Source: Terriglobus roseus (GTDB lineage: Bacteria > Acidobacteriota > Terriglobia > Terriglobales > Acidobacteriaceae). From it: a DNA stretch of 64,000 nt. The stretch covers positions 2,852,001 through 2,916,000 of the forward strand of contig NZ_LT629690.1 of NCBI RefSeq assembly GCF_900102185.1, in the 5' to 3' direction. The notes under the pieces were generated by a model that was not told the DNA's origin, ran no database searches, and was given only the letters and a program-made list of their open reading frames with translations. Both the position numbers and the translations under genes were made by a program. Below are positions 23,979 to 32,887 of this stretch, in pieces (within the stretch, counting starts at the first letter, position 1; each line of letters begins with the position of its first letter).

Positions 23979-25766
23979 TTATTTCTCTTTTCCAATCCTG
24001 CGCAACACTGAGTTCTGCGGCGTCCACATAACTTGTATCCAACCACTGCCATTGTGTTGTGGTGTCGGTTGCAGCACCGGAAGCAACCACCGCTCGTATT
24101 GGACAAAGGCTTTCACGGACCACTCTTTGCCGATTCCTGCAGTCACATTGCCAAAGACGTCAGAGATCGTGCTCCCACCCGGCAGCATGTTCCCGCCCTT
24201 CGTTTGGCGGAATCCCCCACCGAATGTTGTGTTCGCCGATTTCCAATACGTTACCCGACCTTCGATTGCCCTCGCATCACGGCCAACCGCGTTCCCCAGC
24301 ATAAAACCTTTGTTCGTATTCCCATCCCGGTACTGATTGTTGAGGAAATTGCGAACTCGTCCTTCGTCCTGACTCAACTCTTCAGAGCTGGCCATTTCTA
24401 CCCGAAGATCTGTATGGGGAATCAAAGGCAAACGAGGAAAGTAAACTCCGGGAGCCCAAACCGCACGCCTCGGCGCGTTGAGCGGACTCACGTCGTCATC
24501 AGCATAGGAGTCACTGTAAAGGGTGACGTATTTCCGCAGTCCAGGAACGTGCAGCCGGAAATCAAATCCAGCTTTGCGATCTCCCGGATCGCTTCGATCT
24601 CCATACGCAAAATTAGTGCCAGTAGAAGCATGGCTCGTGAGATTACGCCAAAGGCTTCCGATCGTCATGGGGTGTCCGACACCCCACAAAATCGACCACC
24701 GAGTGAAGCCTAATTCCAGCGTGTCAAAGAAAGTGAACTCGGCCTTCTGTCCGTTGTAATAAGGCCGCGCCGGGAAATGGTGGCCGGATAGCTTTCCGAA
24801 ATTGAGATCGAAGCGATACGTCACATGTCCTTCGGTGAATGGAACCGGATGCGGACGTGTGGACAACAGCCTCAGGTTATAAGTGGGCTCTGCATTGATT
24901 GAAAAGGACAGAGGCCCCATTGTTGTGGGTCCCCAATAGATCACTTGCTTTCCAAAAGAGAGCTGGTTTCCGGCAAACGCCACTCCGGCATACAACTCGA
25001 TCGGCCGCTGGCGCACACCTGCCGTTGTGTTCGGAGTTATAGGAGCATAGCCGGGAACGCTAGAAGACTCGTCCAGATAGGTGATCAAACTAGAAAGTTG
25101 TGGCGTCGTACCTTGAATCGTTGGGTATTGCTGCAACTCCTGCCGATCATAAAAAAAGAAGCGACCGCGGTTCGCGCGCACGGAATAGCCAAGAATAGCG
25201 CTGTTACCGCGCCCAAGCGGCCTTCCGTAGTCGTTCCACCATGTCTGGCCAAAATGGTAACCATCCGTCAACGCCGGCCCTGCAATGGTTCCTTCACGAA
25301 AGTAAATAGATTCAACGGCCGCTTCCGGACTACCCGACGAAATATTGAACTCCCGCAAAAGATCGGAAAGCAGACGTTCAGCTTCACCGTCCGCATGTCC
25401 CGCGACTTCGCCTTTCAAATAATTGTCGCGTGCTTCGATTAGCTGGCGCAGGCATTCCTTACGCGTCCATGGGCGAATCGACACGCTCTGTGAACCGATG
25501 AATCCAAGGTTGGCGAGACGTTCCAGTGCCGGATATACCCAACTATCCATCGGAACGTTCACCGAACCAAAATGATCGGTCTTTGAGGAATCCTCATCGC
25601 TAGAGGAAGGGGTAGTTGCGATCTTGCTGTCTTGCTGCCCGAAGGCGCAGACCGCCGGTGCCATGATGAGCCCCAGACTGAAAAGCCCTACGGCTCGCCG
25701 TATGACTGCCTTCTGAGGAAGAAATCCCGTTCCATTGCGCGTCTTGTTCAAGCTCACGTCTTCCAT
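23979..25766 (-). CDS. Capsule-assembly Wzi-like outer-membrane protein
   Basis: 595 residues with an N-terminal hydrophobic export segment (VGLFSLGLIMAPAVCAFG), then a region with helices, then a beta-rich body with KQVIYWGPTTMGPLSFSIN, SWILWGV-like strands and many aromatic residues. This matches the Wzi-type capsule assembly family that forms an outer-membrane barrel holding surface polysaccharide. No capsule synthesis genes are adjacent in the window, so the context does not confirm the role. Convergent with the FGE gene. Confidence 0.75.
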   Translation of the reverse strand: MEDVSLNKTRNGTGFLPQKAVIRRAVGLFSLGLIMAPAVCAFGQQDSKIATTPSSSDEDSSKTDHFGSVNVPMDSWVYPALERLANLGFIGSQSVSIRPWTRKECLRQLIEARDNYLKGEVAGHADGEAERLLSDLLREFNISSGSPEAAVESIYFREGTIAGPALTDGYHFGQTWWNDYGRPLGRGNSAILGYSVRANRGRFFFYDRQELQQYPTIQGTTPQLSSLITYLDESSSVPGYAPITPNTTAGVRQRPIELYAGVAFAGNQLSFGKQVIYWGPTTMGPLSFSINAEPTYNLRLLSTRPHPVPFTEGHVTYRFDLNFGKLSGHHFPARPYYNGQKAEFTFFDTLELGFTRWSILWGVGHPMTIGSLWRNLTSHASTGTNFAYGDRSDPGDRKAGFDFRLHVPGLRKYVTLYSDSYADDDVSPLNAPRRAVWAPGVYFPRLPLIPHTDLRVEMASSEELSQDEGRVRNFLNNQYRDGNTNKGFMLGNAVGRDARAIEGRVTYWKSANTTFGGGFRQTKGGNMLPGGSTISDVFGNVTAGIGKEWSVKAFVQYERWLLPVLQPTPQHNGSGWIQVMWTPQNSVLRRIGKEK

Positions 25767-25994
25767 GCGACGCTCGCGTGCAGCGCGCCGTTACTGGTCT
25801 TCGATAAGTTTAGCCACCGGTAAATCCGGGTTAGGCACGGAGGAAAGTTTTTGGAACTGTTCGAGCGTTTCGCTCTCGCTATATTTTATCGGCATTGCGG
25901 ACTCGCAGACGAAAAACATACTCCGTCACAAAACGACTTCTACGCCCCTTCATCCCATGCAATCAAAAGATTTAGACCCTCCGACTTCTATCGT

Positions 25995-26037
25995 ACGAAG
26001 ATTTTCGTTGACATCTACGAAGACCTTCGGATATGTT
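25995..26037 (+). promoter_or_regulatory. Predicted BlaI promoter with two overlapping dyads
   Basis: A -35 TTGACA at 26008-26013 and a -10-like TATGTT at 26032-26037 (18-bp spacing) place transcription start at about 26044, at the BlaI ATG (26045). Dyad ACGAA-GATT-TTCGT at 25995-26008 touches the -35, and CGAA-GACC-TTCG at 26018-26029 fills the spacer: a plausible pair of BlaI operators. The upstream bases (25767-25994) contain no gene. Confidence 0.6.
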
Positions 26038-26044
26038 CCTTTCC

Positions 26045-26428
26045 ATGAAGATTACGAAGCAAATACCAAAGCCGACAGAGGGTGAGCTCGAACTCCTGAC
26101 CATCCTGTGGGACCGAGGCGAAGCAACCGTCCGCGACGTGTTCGAGGCCGTGAATGAACGCCGCCCTGTGGTGTACACGGGCGTGCAAAAACTCATGCAG
26201 ATCATGCTGGACAAAGGTCTGGTGGAACGCGATGCCACGGAACGCGCTCACGTTTATCGTGCCGCCATCGCAAAGGGAGATACGGAGCGTCGCTTTATGC
26301 GCGAGTTGAGCGACCGCTTCTTCGCAGGTTCAGCAGCACAGTTGGCGCTGCGTGCGTTGGAGATGGAACCTGCCAGCGAAGAGGATCTCCGCGAGATCCG
26401 CAGACTCATAGCAACAAAGCTGTCCTGA
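26045..26428 (+). CDS. BlaI/MecI/CopY-family repressor
   Basis: 127 residues from ATG 26045 (MKITKQIPKPTEGELELLTI). Winged helix with LLTILWDRGEATVRDVFEAV, YTGVQKLMQIMLDKGLVER, then a dimerisation tail (FMRELSDRFFAGSAAQLALR). These repressors dimerise on palindromes and are cleaved or released when the partner M56 protease is activated. The partner follows 14 bp downstream. The ATG at 26033 would sit inside the -10 box, so 26045 is chosen; the message would then be leaderless or nearly so. Confidence 0.93.
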   Translation: MKITKQIPKPTEGELELLTILWDRGEATVRDVFEAVNERRPVVYTGVQKLMQIMLDKGLVERDATERAHVYRAAIAKGDTERRFMRELSDRFFAGSAAQLALRALEMEPASEEDLREIRRLIATKLS

Positions 26429-26442
26429 AAGGAGCCGAGAGG

Positions 26443-28455
26443 ATGAGCGCTTATCTTGGGGTACACACCGGAGAAGTAGTTGCACTGGGATGGACGCTGC
26501 TGCACTTCTGTTGGCAGAGTGCAGGGATAGCGTTGTTGTACGCGTTGGTGGATCGATGCACGCGGAATGCGTCTGCCTCAGTCCGGAACGGCATTGCTGT
26601 GACCGCGCTCGCGCTCATGCCGCTTGCTGCTATCGCAACCTTCGTGGAACAGGAACGGCTTGTGGTTCCGGTACAGCACACCGTGCAACCGTCCACACAG
26701 GTCGAGCAACAACTCCCCGTGATTGCATCGCGCCTGGGCACTATGCACACGGCGATTCTGAATGAGGTTCCCTCGGCCGCACCAATAGTCAGTGGAGGTG
26801 AACTCTGGATCGCAGAACACGCCGGCGTTCTGTTGCCCTGCATGGATGTCCTGTGGCTTCTGGGCGTCTTGTTACTGACAGTGAGAGCTGCGGGCGGATG
26901 GTGGCAGTTACGCGGTTTGAAATTGCGAGCAAGCGCTGCTGTACCACCGGAAATTCAGATCGCGTTTGAGCGATTGAAGCGTCGATATGAGCTAAGCCGT
27001 GGCGTTCTACTGCGCATGTCTGATGAAGTGATCTCTCCCATGGTGTTTGGTGTGTGGCGCACCGTTGTTCTTGTGCCGATGAGTGCAGTCGCACAGTTGA
27101 CTCCTGAGCAGATGGAAGCAGTGTTGGCGCATGAACTGGCCCATGTGCGGCGTTGGGATTACCTGGTCAACCTGATGCAAACGGTGACAGAGTGTCTGTT
27201 CTTCTTCCATCCAGCAGTGTGGTGGATTAGCCATCGCGTTAGAGATTTTCGCGAAGTGTGTTGCGACGAAGCAGCAACACAAACCTGCGCAGATCCTGCG
27301 ATCTATGCAGCAGCTCTGCTGCAGATGGAAGAACAGCGCTTCCGCCAGCCGCAACTGGCGATGGCCCTGAACGGCAATGGTGGAACGCTTTTGCAACGAG
27401 TACGACAAGTTATGGGAGAGAAAGCAATGGAGCAAAGACAGATGAGCGGAATTCGAATGATGACGGCAGGCCTGGCGCTGGTTGGACTGTATGCGGTACC
27501 TCACGTAGCGCACAGCATGAAGATGGAAATAACACCCAAGCCCGCGGTTGCCCCGTTAGCAGAAGTCGCTCCACGCGTAACCGCACAACCAACACCGGAA
27601 GTTGTTATCGCGGTGAAACCGAAGGTTGACGTTGCAACAGTTCAATCGACGAACATTGACATTGCCGATGCAAATCCAGAGCTCAACCCTGCACCTGCTC
27701 CACGTGCAGTCAATGAGAGCTCCTCGCAAGAAGTGAAGCAGAACGGCATGCAGTATCTCGACGGCATGAAAGCAGCCGGCTATCCGTTGGATCTCAATAA
27801 CGATCTCGATGAAATCATCCGTCTTCGGTCAATTGGTGTAACACCCGAATATGCGAGTGCCATGTCGCAGGCTGGCATGGGCAAACCCACACTAAAAGAA
27901 TTGACCACGCTGAAAGCTGTCGGTGTGACACCGGACTATGTGAAGTCGCTGAAGTCTTCCTCTTCTGCGCCAGCGAACTTTCGCGACGTGATTTCGTTCA
28001 AGACTCTCGGTGTAACGCCGGAATATGCACAGCAAATGGAGTCGTTAGGACTTGGTAAACCAACCATGCATGACCTCACCAGCATGAAGGCTGTTGGCGT
28101 CACTCCTGAATACGCTGCCGGATTGAAGAGCGCCGGTTTCACACCGAAAGACTTCCATGAACTGGTCAGCATGCGCGCTGTGGGCGTTACTCCGGAATAT
28201 GCGAGTGCCATGGCTGCTGCGGGCTTCTCCGCGAACTCTTCACATGACCTGGTCAGCATGAAAGCACAGGGCATGACACCGGAGTATGCGAAGTGGCTGA
28301 AAGCAAACTTCCCTAACGCAGACCTGCACGCCATGCGCCAGGCAATCACATTCCACATTGACGAAAAATTCGTCGCCGATGCCAAGGCCCATGGCTTCAA
28401 CGGGACTGACCTGGATAAGTTGACGAAGCTGAAGATGTCGGGCTTGCTGAACTAA
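26443..28455 (+). CDS. BlaR1-type M56 metallopeptidase with a six-copy 29-residue repeat sensor
   Basis: 670 residues. The N-terminal half has membrane helices and the zinc site VLAHELAHVRRWDYLVNLM, with FHPAVWWISHRVRDFREVCC and DEAA as in BlaR1/MecR1. One further helix (MMTAGLALVGLYAVPHVA) leads to a periplasmic part. Instead of a penicillin-binding domain, this has six tandem 29-residue units beginning GVTPEYA or a variant, at nucleotides 27835, 27922, 28009, 28096, 28183 and 28270. On signal, the protease is expected to inactivate BlaI. An AAAGGAG site precedes the ATG. The signal is unknown and probably not a beta-lactam. Confidence 0.93.
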   Translation: MSAYLGVHTGEVVALGWTLLHFCWQSAGIALLYALVDRCTRNASASVRNGIAVTALALMPLAAIATFVEQERLVVPVQHTVQPSTQVEQQLPVIASRLGTMHTAILNEVPSAAPIVSGGELWIAEHAGVLLPCMDVLWLLGVLLLTVRAAGGWWQLRGLKLRASAAVPPEIQIAFERLKRRYELSRGVLLRMSDEVISPMVFGVWRTVVLVPMSAVAQLTPEQMEAVLAHELAHVRRWDYLVNLMQTVTECLFFFHPAVWWISHRVRDFREVCCDEAATQTCADPAIYAAALLQMEEQRFRQPQLAMALNGNGGTLLQRVRQVMGEKAMEQRQMSGIRMMTAGLALVGLYAVPHVAHSMKMEITPKPAVAPLAEVAPRVTAQPTPEVVIAVKPKVDVATVQSTNIDIADANPELNPAPAPRAVNESSSQEVKQNGMQYLDGMKAAGYPLDLNNDLDEIIRLRSIGVTPEYASAMSQAGMGKPTLKELTTLKAVGVTPDYVKSLKSSSSAPANFRDVISFKTLGVTPEYAQQMESLGLGKPTMHDLTSMKAVGVTPEYAAGLKSAGFTPKDFHELVSMRAVGVTPEYASAMAAAGFSANSSHDLVSMKAQGMTPEYAKWLKANFPNADLHAMRQAITFHIDEKFVADAKAHGFNGTDLDKLTKLKMSGLLN

Positions 28456-28589
28456 AGTTCAGCAGCACCGAGCAAACACCCAAGACATTGCAAACGGTTT
28501 GTCGTTGCGGCACAACCGCGGCAACGACGGAGCCATGCCGCTTCCGGCGTGCACGACAGAGCACGCTCTAAGAACAAAGGAGACACCTG

Positions 28590-29372
28590 ATGAAACGTAC
28601 GTGGATCGCGTTGATAATGATCGCCACTTCAGCACCATGCATTGCGCAAACCATGTCGGGAGTCTGCATGATCTCAGAAGGGCTGCACAAAGATGGAGCG
28701 CCGGTAGCCAGAGTCATGCTTTCGGAAAACAATTGTGCAACTGACGGCCGCAACTGCATGGAGATGTCGAATACATCTACAGAGTGGCGTCAATGGACTG
28801 GCGTCTCCCCGGAGATACTGCATCGCGACACCTCAACAATAGATGCAAAGCTCGTCGGCGATGCAGGCTCGCTCACTTGTAACGGCGTGGTGCATGATGG
28901 CATTCTCTCTGGCCGTTTCGGCTTCGATGCGAATCCTGCCTTCGTTACGGACATGGCTGCACTTGGCTTTGATGGCATTCTCCCGCGTAAACAGTTAAGC
29001 ATGCTCATGCTGGACATCACTCCCGCCTGGGCGAAGCAGATACAATCGCTCGGCATCACCGAACTCAATACCAACCGACTGCAAGGGCTACGCGCATTGC
29101 ACGTAGATGCGGACTACATCCACGCGATGGCTGCCGCCGGCTATCCCGAATTGCGTGCGGGCAAATTAACGGAGATGAAAGCCGTCGGGGTCACGCCGGA
29201 GAAGGTGCAAGAGGCAAAGTCACTCGGCTTTCAACCTTCAGAGCAAGATCTGATTCAGATGGCTGTATTCAAAATCGATCGGCCCTTCGTGGAGCGTATG
29301 CGCGCGCGTGGGCTGACAGACCTCACGCTCAAGAAGCTAATCCAGATCAAGATCTTCAAGCTGGACGACTAG
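28590..29372 (+). CDS. Secreted protein sharing the 29-residue repeat of the adjacent BlaR1
   Basis: 260 residues with signal peptide MKRTWIALIMIATSAPCIAQ. The C-terminal half carries the same repeat in the same register: units begin at about nucleotides 29013 (DITPAWAKQ), 29100 (HVDADYIHA) and 29187 (GVTPEKVQE), each about 29 residues, ending in a variant also present at the end of BlaR1 (DRPFVERMRARG versus DEKFVADAKAHG). The N-terminal part is unrecognised and has several Cys. It lies downstream in the same operon and could be the target, ligand or antagonist of the sensor (inference). Confidence 0.85.
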   Translation: MKRTWIALIMIATSAPCIAQTMSGVCMISEGLHKDGAPVARVMLSENNCATDGRNCMEMSNTSTEWRQWTGVSPEILHRDTSTIDAKLVGDAGSLTCNGVVHDGILSGRFGFDANPAFVTDMAALGFDGILPRKQLSMLMLDITPAWAKQIQSLGITELNTNRLQGLRALHVDADYIHAMAAAGYPELRAGKLTEMKAVGVTPEKVQEAKSLGFQPSEQDLIQMAVFKIDRPFVERMRARGLTDLTLKKLIQIKIFKLDD

Positions 29373-29402
29373 AACCTGAGACCGCCTATAAGGAGCGCAC
29401 CA

Positions 29403-29768
29403 ATGACACACAAGATGCTGTTTGCGGTACTTCTAAGCCAAGGAGTTTGCTCGCTGGCTGTGGCAGCGCCCGCCGATTCTGTTGCGCACAATGTAAGACC
29501 AACGGACCTCGCCGCCAGACCAGAACGGACGCCAATTCAGAATATGCAAGGACTACACCTAATGATTCGCGGTGGAACATCGCAGTGGGCCTTTCAATTT
29601 GTGTGTGTCGACGCTCACTGTGAGTTTCGTCACACACACGCATCGCATCATGGGGAAGCACCAGAGCACATTGACTTGTCCGTTCGACTCACATGCTCGA
29701 CAGGATGCACCAGCCGTCAGAATCCATCGCTCCAGTCAGCTTCCCTCTCCAAGAAAGACGGACATTAA
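29403..29768 (+). CDS. Small secreted hypothetical protein
   Basis: 121 residues with a signal peptide (MLFAVLLSQGVCSLAVAAPA) and a strong AAGGAG site before the ATG, 30 bp after the repeat protein, so it belongs to the BlaI/BlaR1 operon. The mature part contains four or five Cys and a His-rich run (FRHTHASHHGEAPEH) that could bind metal. Family not recognised. Confidence 0.6.
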   Translation: MTHKMLFAVLLSQGVCSLAVAAPADSVAHNVRPTDLAARPERTPIQNMQGLHLMIRGGTSQWAFQFVCVDAHCEFRHTHASHHGEAPEHIDLSVRLTCSTGCTSRQNPSLQSASLSKKDGH

Positions 29769-29795
29769 TCCATCCATAGATTCTTATCGGTGAGA

Positions 29796-30494
29796 TCACT
29801 CTGTTGGAACCACAAACCTATATCCGAAGTAGTTTTCAGTAAGCAGATACCTCGGGTCTGCAGGATCATCTTCAATCTTGCGGCGTAATTGACTTATGTA
29901 AGTTCGTAGATACTCTCTCTCATCACCAAACTCTGCCCCCCAAACTTCTACAAGAAGCCTGTGATGTGCAATGGGGTTTCCCGTACTTTTCATAAGGGCC
30001 AAGAGCAACTCAAACTCTTTTGGAGTGAGGTGAATCTCTACACCTCTGCGCATCAGCCGATGTGCGAGCGGGTCAATTTTCAGATCGCCAACCTCTATGA
30101 TCTGGTTTGGATCTTCATCGCTTTGCCGCATCCTGCGAATCCCAGCTCGGATGCGCGCAGCCAACTCAGGCAATAGAAACGGTTTCGTCACATAGTCGTC
30201 CGCGCCAGCATCCAGAGCCGATACCTTATCTTCAACGTGATCTCTTACAGTGAGAACGATGATCGGTAGACGAGGATAGGCTGCTCGTATCTTCTTGCAT
30301 GCAGCAATACCACCCATGCCAGGCATGTTGAGATCCAACAAAACCAATTCCATCTTGTGGTTTCGTAGTTCTGCGAGACCAAGTTCACCGGATTGCGCCT
30401 CAAACGTTTCGAAGCCCAATACCCTCAACATGGTTGAGAGGCTATGGCGAAGAGCAGTGTCATCCTCAACGATCAGAATCGTCCCCTGATTCAT
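29796..30494 (-). CDS. OmpR/KdpE-type response regulator (orphan)
   Basis: About 232 residues from ATG 30494 (MNQGTILIVEDDTALRHSL); the longer frame from 30677 adds 61 unlikely residues. The receiver has the acidic pair (VEDD), phospho-Asp in LVLLDLNMPGMGG, Thr in IIVLTVRDH and Lys in DYVTKPFLL. The C-terminal winged helix includes LTPKEFELLLALMKS and YLRTYISQLRRKIEDDP. Layout resembles KdpE. No histidine kinase is adjacent. The 269 bp upstream, shared with the divergent porin gene, would hold the control region. Confidence 0.92.
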   Translation of the reverse strand: MNQGTILIVEDDTALRHSLSTMLRVLGFETFEAQSGELGLAELRNHKMELVLLDLNMPGMGGIAACKKIRAAYPRLPIIVLTVRDHVEDKVSALDAGADDYVTKPFLLPELAARIRAGIRRMRQSDEDPNQIIEVGDLKIDPLAHRLMRRGVEIHLTPKEFELLLALMKSTGNPIAHHRLLVEVWGAEFGDEREYLRTYISQLRRKIEDDPADPRYLLTENYFGYRFVVPTE

Positions 30495-30763
30495 AACAAT
30501 TCGCCCCGTCGAAGATGAACACGCATCCTTCCGAAGCCCATGTCGTGCGAAACCCGAAGCTCCATCGCAATTACAGACTACAGATGAGCGCATAAAGAAG
30601 TTGTAAGAAACGTTAGTAAGTGTTGCTCGGATAAAAGCGAGTGAAGTAGCGGAAATCTTTACGAAGATCCCGCACAATCCTTATGGGTTCCTGATGGGTC
30701 GCCACATAGCATCGCCCATGGTGCACGTGGATATCGCAAGTGCGCGCACCAGGATGGAGAACC

Positions 30764-32200
30764 ATGATCTCGTTTCGTAGCAAAGGCTGCGCACTCTTAA
30801 CCGGCCTTCTTCTCGCCAGCGCAACCACACTTCATGCACAGACCTCTGAAGCCGCACCAGCAGACGCCCCAGTACAAAACAGTGATCTGACACAGGGTAA
30901 TTTCTTTCAACGGCTTGGCCACTTTTACGTTCATGACTGGAACGGAACTCTGCCGTCGACACCTACACCGCAGCGCCGAGCTTTGGATGCGCCTCTCGAT
31001 TCGCCGCCATATCCCAGCAGTGATTGGGGCTATGGAGGATCCAGTGCGATTGGCATTCCAGATGGAAATACTTATCCGTTGATGTCAGCACTCAAGCTAC
31101 AGAACAGCAGAACAAAAATTTACGGATGGGTTGCTCCAAGCTTTAACTACAGCACCTCGGACAAGAACAGCTTCCCTGTCTCCTACGACGTGTTTCCCAA
31201 CAGCGTTGTTCTGAATCAGGCTGTCGTGTACATCGAACGTCTTCCTGACACGGTGCAAAACAAGCATTTCGATTGGGGATTTCACGTCACCGGATTCTTC
31301 GGCAACGACTACCGCTTCACGACAGCGAAGGATTATCTCAGTCAACAGCTGCTTCAAAAGAATCGTCGTTATGGATTCGATCCAGTGCTTGAATATGCTG
31401 ACCTCTACTTCCCAGTGAAAGAAGGTCTGAACATCCGCGTCGGACGCTTTCTTTCCGTGCCTGGCATCGAAGCGCAGTTGGCTCCCAATAACTACAACAT
31501 GACTCACTCACTGCTATACACAATCGATCCGTTTACTGACACCGGCATCCTTGGCTCTCTGAAGTTGTCAAAGCAATGGATGGTGCAGCTTGGGCTCTCT
31601 GCCGGACACGATGTCGCTCCCTGGTCCGACGATCGGAAACCCTCAGTCATTGCATGCGTGAATTACTCGACGACTTCCAACCGTAATAACTTCTATGCCT
31701 GCGCAAATGGCATCAACGACGGCAAATACGCGTACAACAATCTGCAACATTACGATGCCACCTGGTATCACAAGTTCAACGCGAAGTGGCACATGGCAAC
31801 GGAAGCCTGGTACATGTACGAACGCGAAGTTCCAAACGTCGCCGGCAATGTGGCCAACCCTGTCCCCACGGAAACGGGAGCCAATGGCGCGTACTGCGCT
31901 CCGGGACAGGTCCGCTGCACAGCACCCGAATACGCGATCGTGAACTACATCAATCGCGAAGTTAACCCTCACCTTACGGTTGGTTTCAGGTCTGATCTGT
32001 TGAATGACAAGAAGGGACAGCGAACAGGCATTGCAACCAAATACACCGAGAACACGCTGTATGCGACGAAATATTTTGGGACAACGGTCATGCTGCGGCC
32101 AGAGATTCGCTTCGACCATTCATGGGATCGTCCGGGATACAACAATGGCACCGCAAGAAACCAGTTCTTTGTCGGTGCCGATCTGATCTATAAGTTCTAG
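30764..32200 (+). CDS. Outer-membrane beta-barrel porin (OmpL/BBP2-like)
   Basis: About 478 residues from ATG 30764 (MISFRSKGCALLTGLLLASA), which has GGAG just upstream; the signal peptide ends near LHAQ. The body alternates aromatic and polar strands (KIYGWVAPSFNYSTS, WGFHVTGFFGNDYRF, LNIRVGRFLSVPGIEAQ) and ends in LIYKF, an outer-membrane insertion signal. It matches the 'putative beta-barrel porin-2' type. Solute unknown. Divergent from the orphan response regulator, which may control it. Confidence 0.85.
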   Translation: MISFRSKGCALLTGLLLASATTLHAQTSEAAPADAPVQNSDLTQGNFFQRLGHFYVHDWNGTLPSTPTPQRRALDAPLDSPPYPSSDWGYGGSSAIGIPDGNTYPLMSALKLQNSRTKIYGWVAPSFNYSTSDKNSFPVSYDVFPNSVVLNQAVVYIERLPDTVQNKHFDWGFHVTGFFGNDYRFTTAKDYLSQQLLQKNRRYGFDPVLEYADLYFPVKEGLNIRVGRFLSVPGIEAQLAPNNYNMTHSLLYTIDPFTDTGILGSLKLSKQWMVQLGLSAGHDVAPWSDDRKPSVIACVNYSTTSNRNNFYACANGINDGKYAYNNLQHYDATWYHKFNAKWHMATEAWYMYEREVPNVAGNVANPVPTETGANGAYCAPGQVRCTAPEYAIVNYINREVNPHLTVGFRSDLLNDKKGQRTGIATKYTENTLYATKYFGTTVMLRPEIRFDHSWDRPGYNNGTARNQFFVGADLIYKF

Positions 32201-32284
32201 CTGCTTTGCTGATCGCTTCAGCGTCGTCGATACATCAACCCGGCGCCGCTGAGGCAATTGCACAGATAAAGTGACCGAAGCTGA

Positions 32285-32455
32285 CTAGTGCTTCAGGAGG
32301 AACATGCCCCAACTCACTAAGATTGCGGCAACCACAAAGCCGCCAAAGCAAAGCGCGCCGAACCGGATCATGTTCTTAGGTTCCGAACGCTGAGTGATTC
32401 CGAACACAATCGAAGCAAAGAAGGCATACACCACAAGGGCTGCAAAGTGCGACAT
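32285..32455 (-). CDS. 56-residue two-helix membrane protein
   Basis: Reading from ATG 32455: MSHFAALVVYAFFASIVFG, a polar turn with TQRSEPKNMIRFG, then a second helix (FGGFVVAAILVSWGMFLL) and KH at the end. Its ATG overlaps the stop of the preceding gene (TAATG), which strongly supports translation. It has about the size of a small accessory membrane subunit. No family named. Confidence 0.75.
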   Translation of the reverse strand: MSHFAALVVYAFFASIVFGITQRSEPKNMIRFGALCFGGFVVAAILVSWGMFLLKH

Positions 32456-32868
32456 TACAAACCCTCCTTGCGGCCGTTCGCCAACGACTGCGCATCAACT
32501 GCAGCCATTACATTTAGCAGTCCCGCAACCACGGCAAACTTGCTGCCGTAGTCAGAAACCGTATCCGTCAGCGCCTGGCCGCCAAGGCTGGCCGCATGGG
32601 CGATCACATAAAGCAACGGCGACCCCATCTGTCCCACGAAGCCCAGCAAATCCAACACATCGCCATTCGTAGCGGAATAGACCTTGCCGTGCATCATCAT
32701 GCCCAGGAAGAACATGCTGACGATGGAAACAAACAGCAGCGCCGCGCGGATTGGCTTCTTCACCAGCACATGGCCAAGCCCTGGTACCAGCCAGCCAGCC
32801 AGCAACACCAGCGTAGGAGACACTGCACTCTGCCGTACCGGCACATTCGTTGTTTGGGTCACTGCCAT
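32455..32868 (-). CDS. Small multi-helix membrane protein (possibly DUF6677)
   Basis: 137 residues with about three hydrophobic helices (LVLLAGWLVPGLGHVLV, AALLFVSIVSMFFLGMMM, SPLLYVIAHAASLGG). The LVPGLGH..KKPIRAALLF motif is typical of small TM2-like or DUF6677 proteins common in acidobacteria; the family name is from memory and uncertain. It lies 19 bp after the peptidase gene and overlaps the 56-residue gene by one base. Confidence 0.75.
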   Translation of the reverse strand: MAVTQTTNVPVRQSAVSPTLVLLAGWLVPGLGHVLVKKPIRAALLFVSIVSMFFLGMMMHGKVYSATNGDVLDLLGFVGQMGSPLLYVIAHAASLGGQALTDTVSDYGSKFAVVAGLLNVMAAVDAQSLANGRKEGL

Positions 32869-32887
32869 TCGTTGTCGATCATATCAG

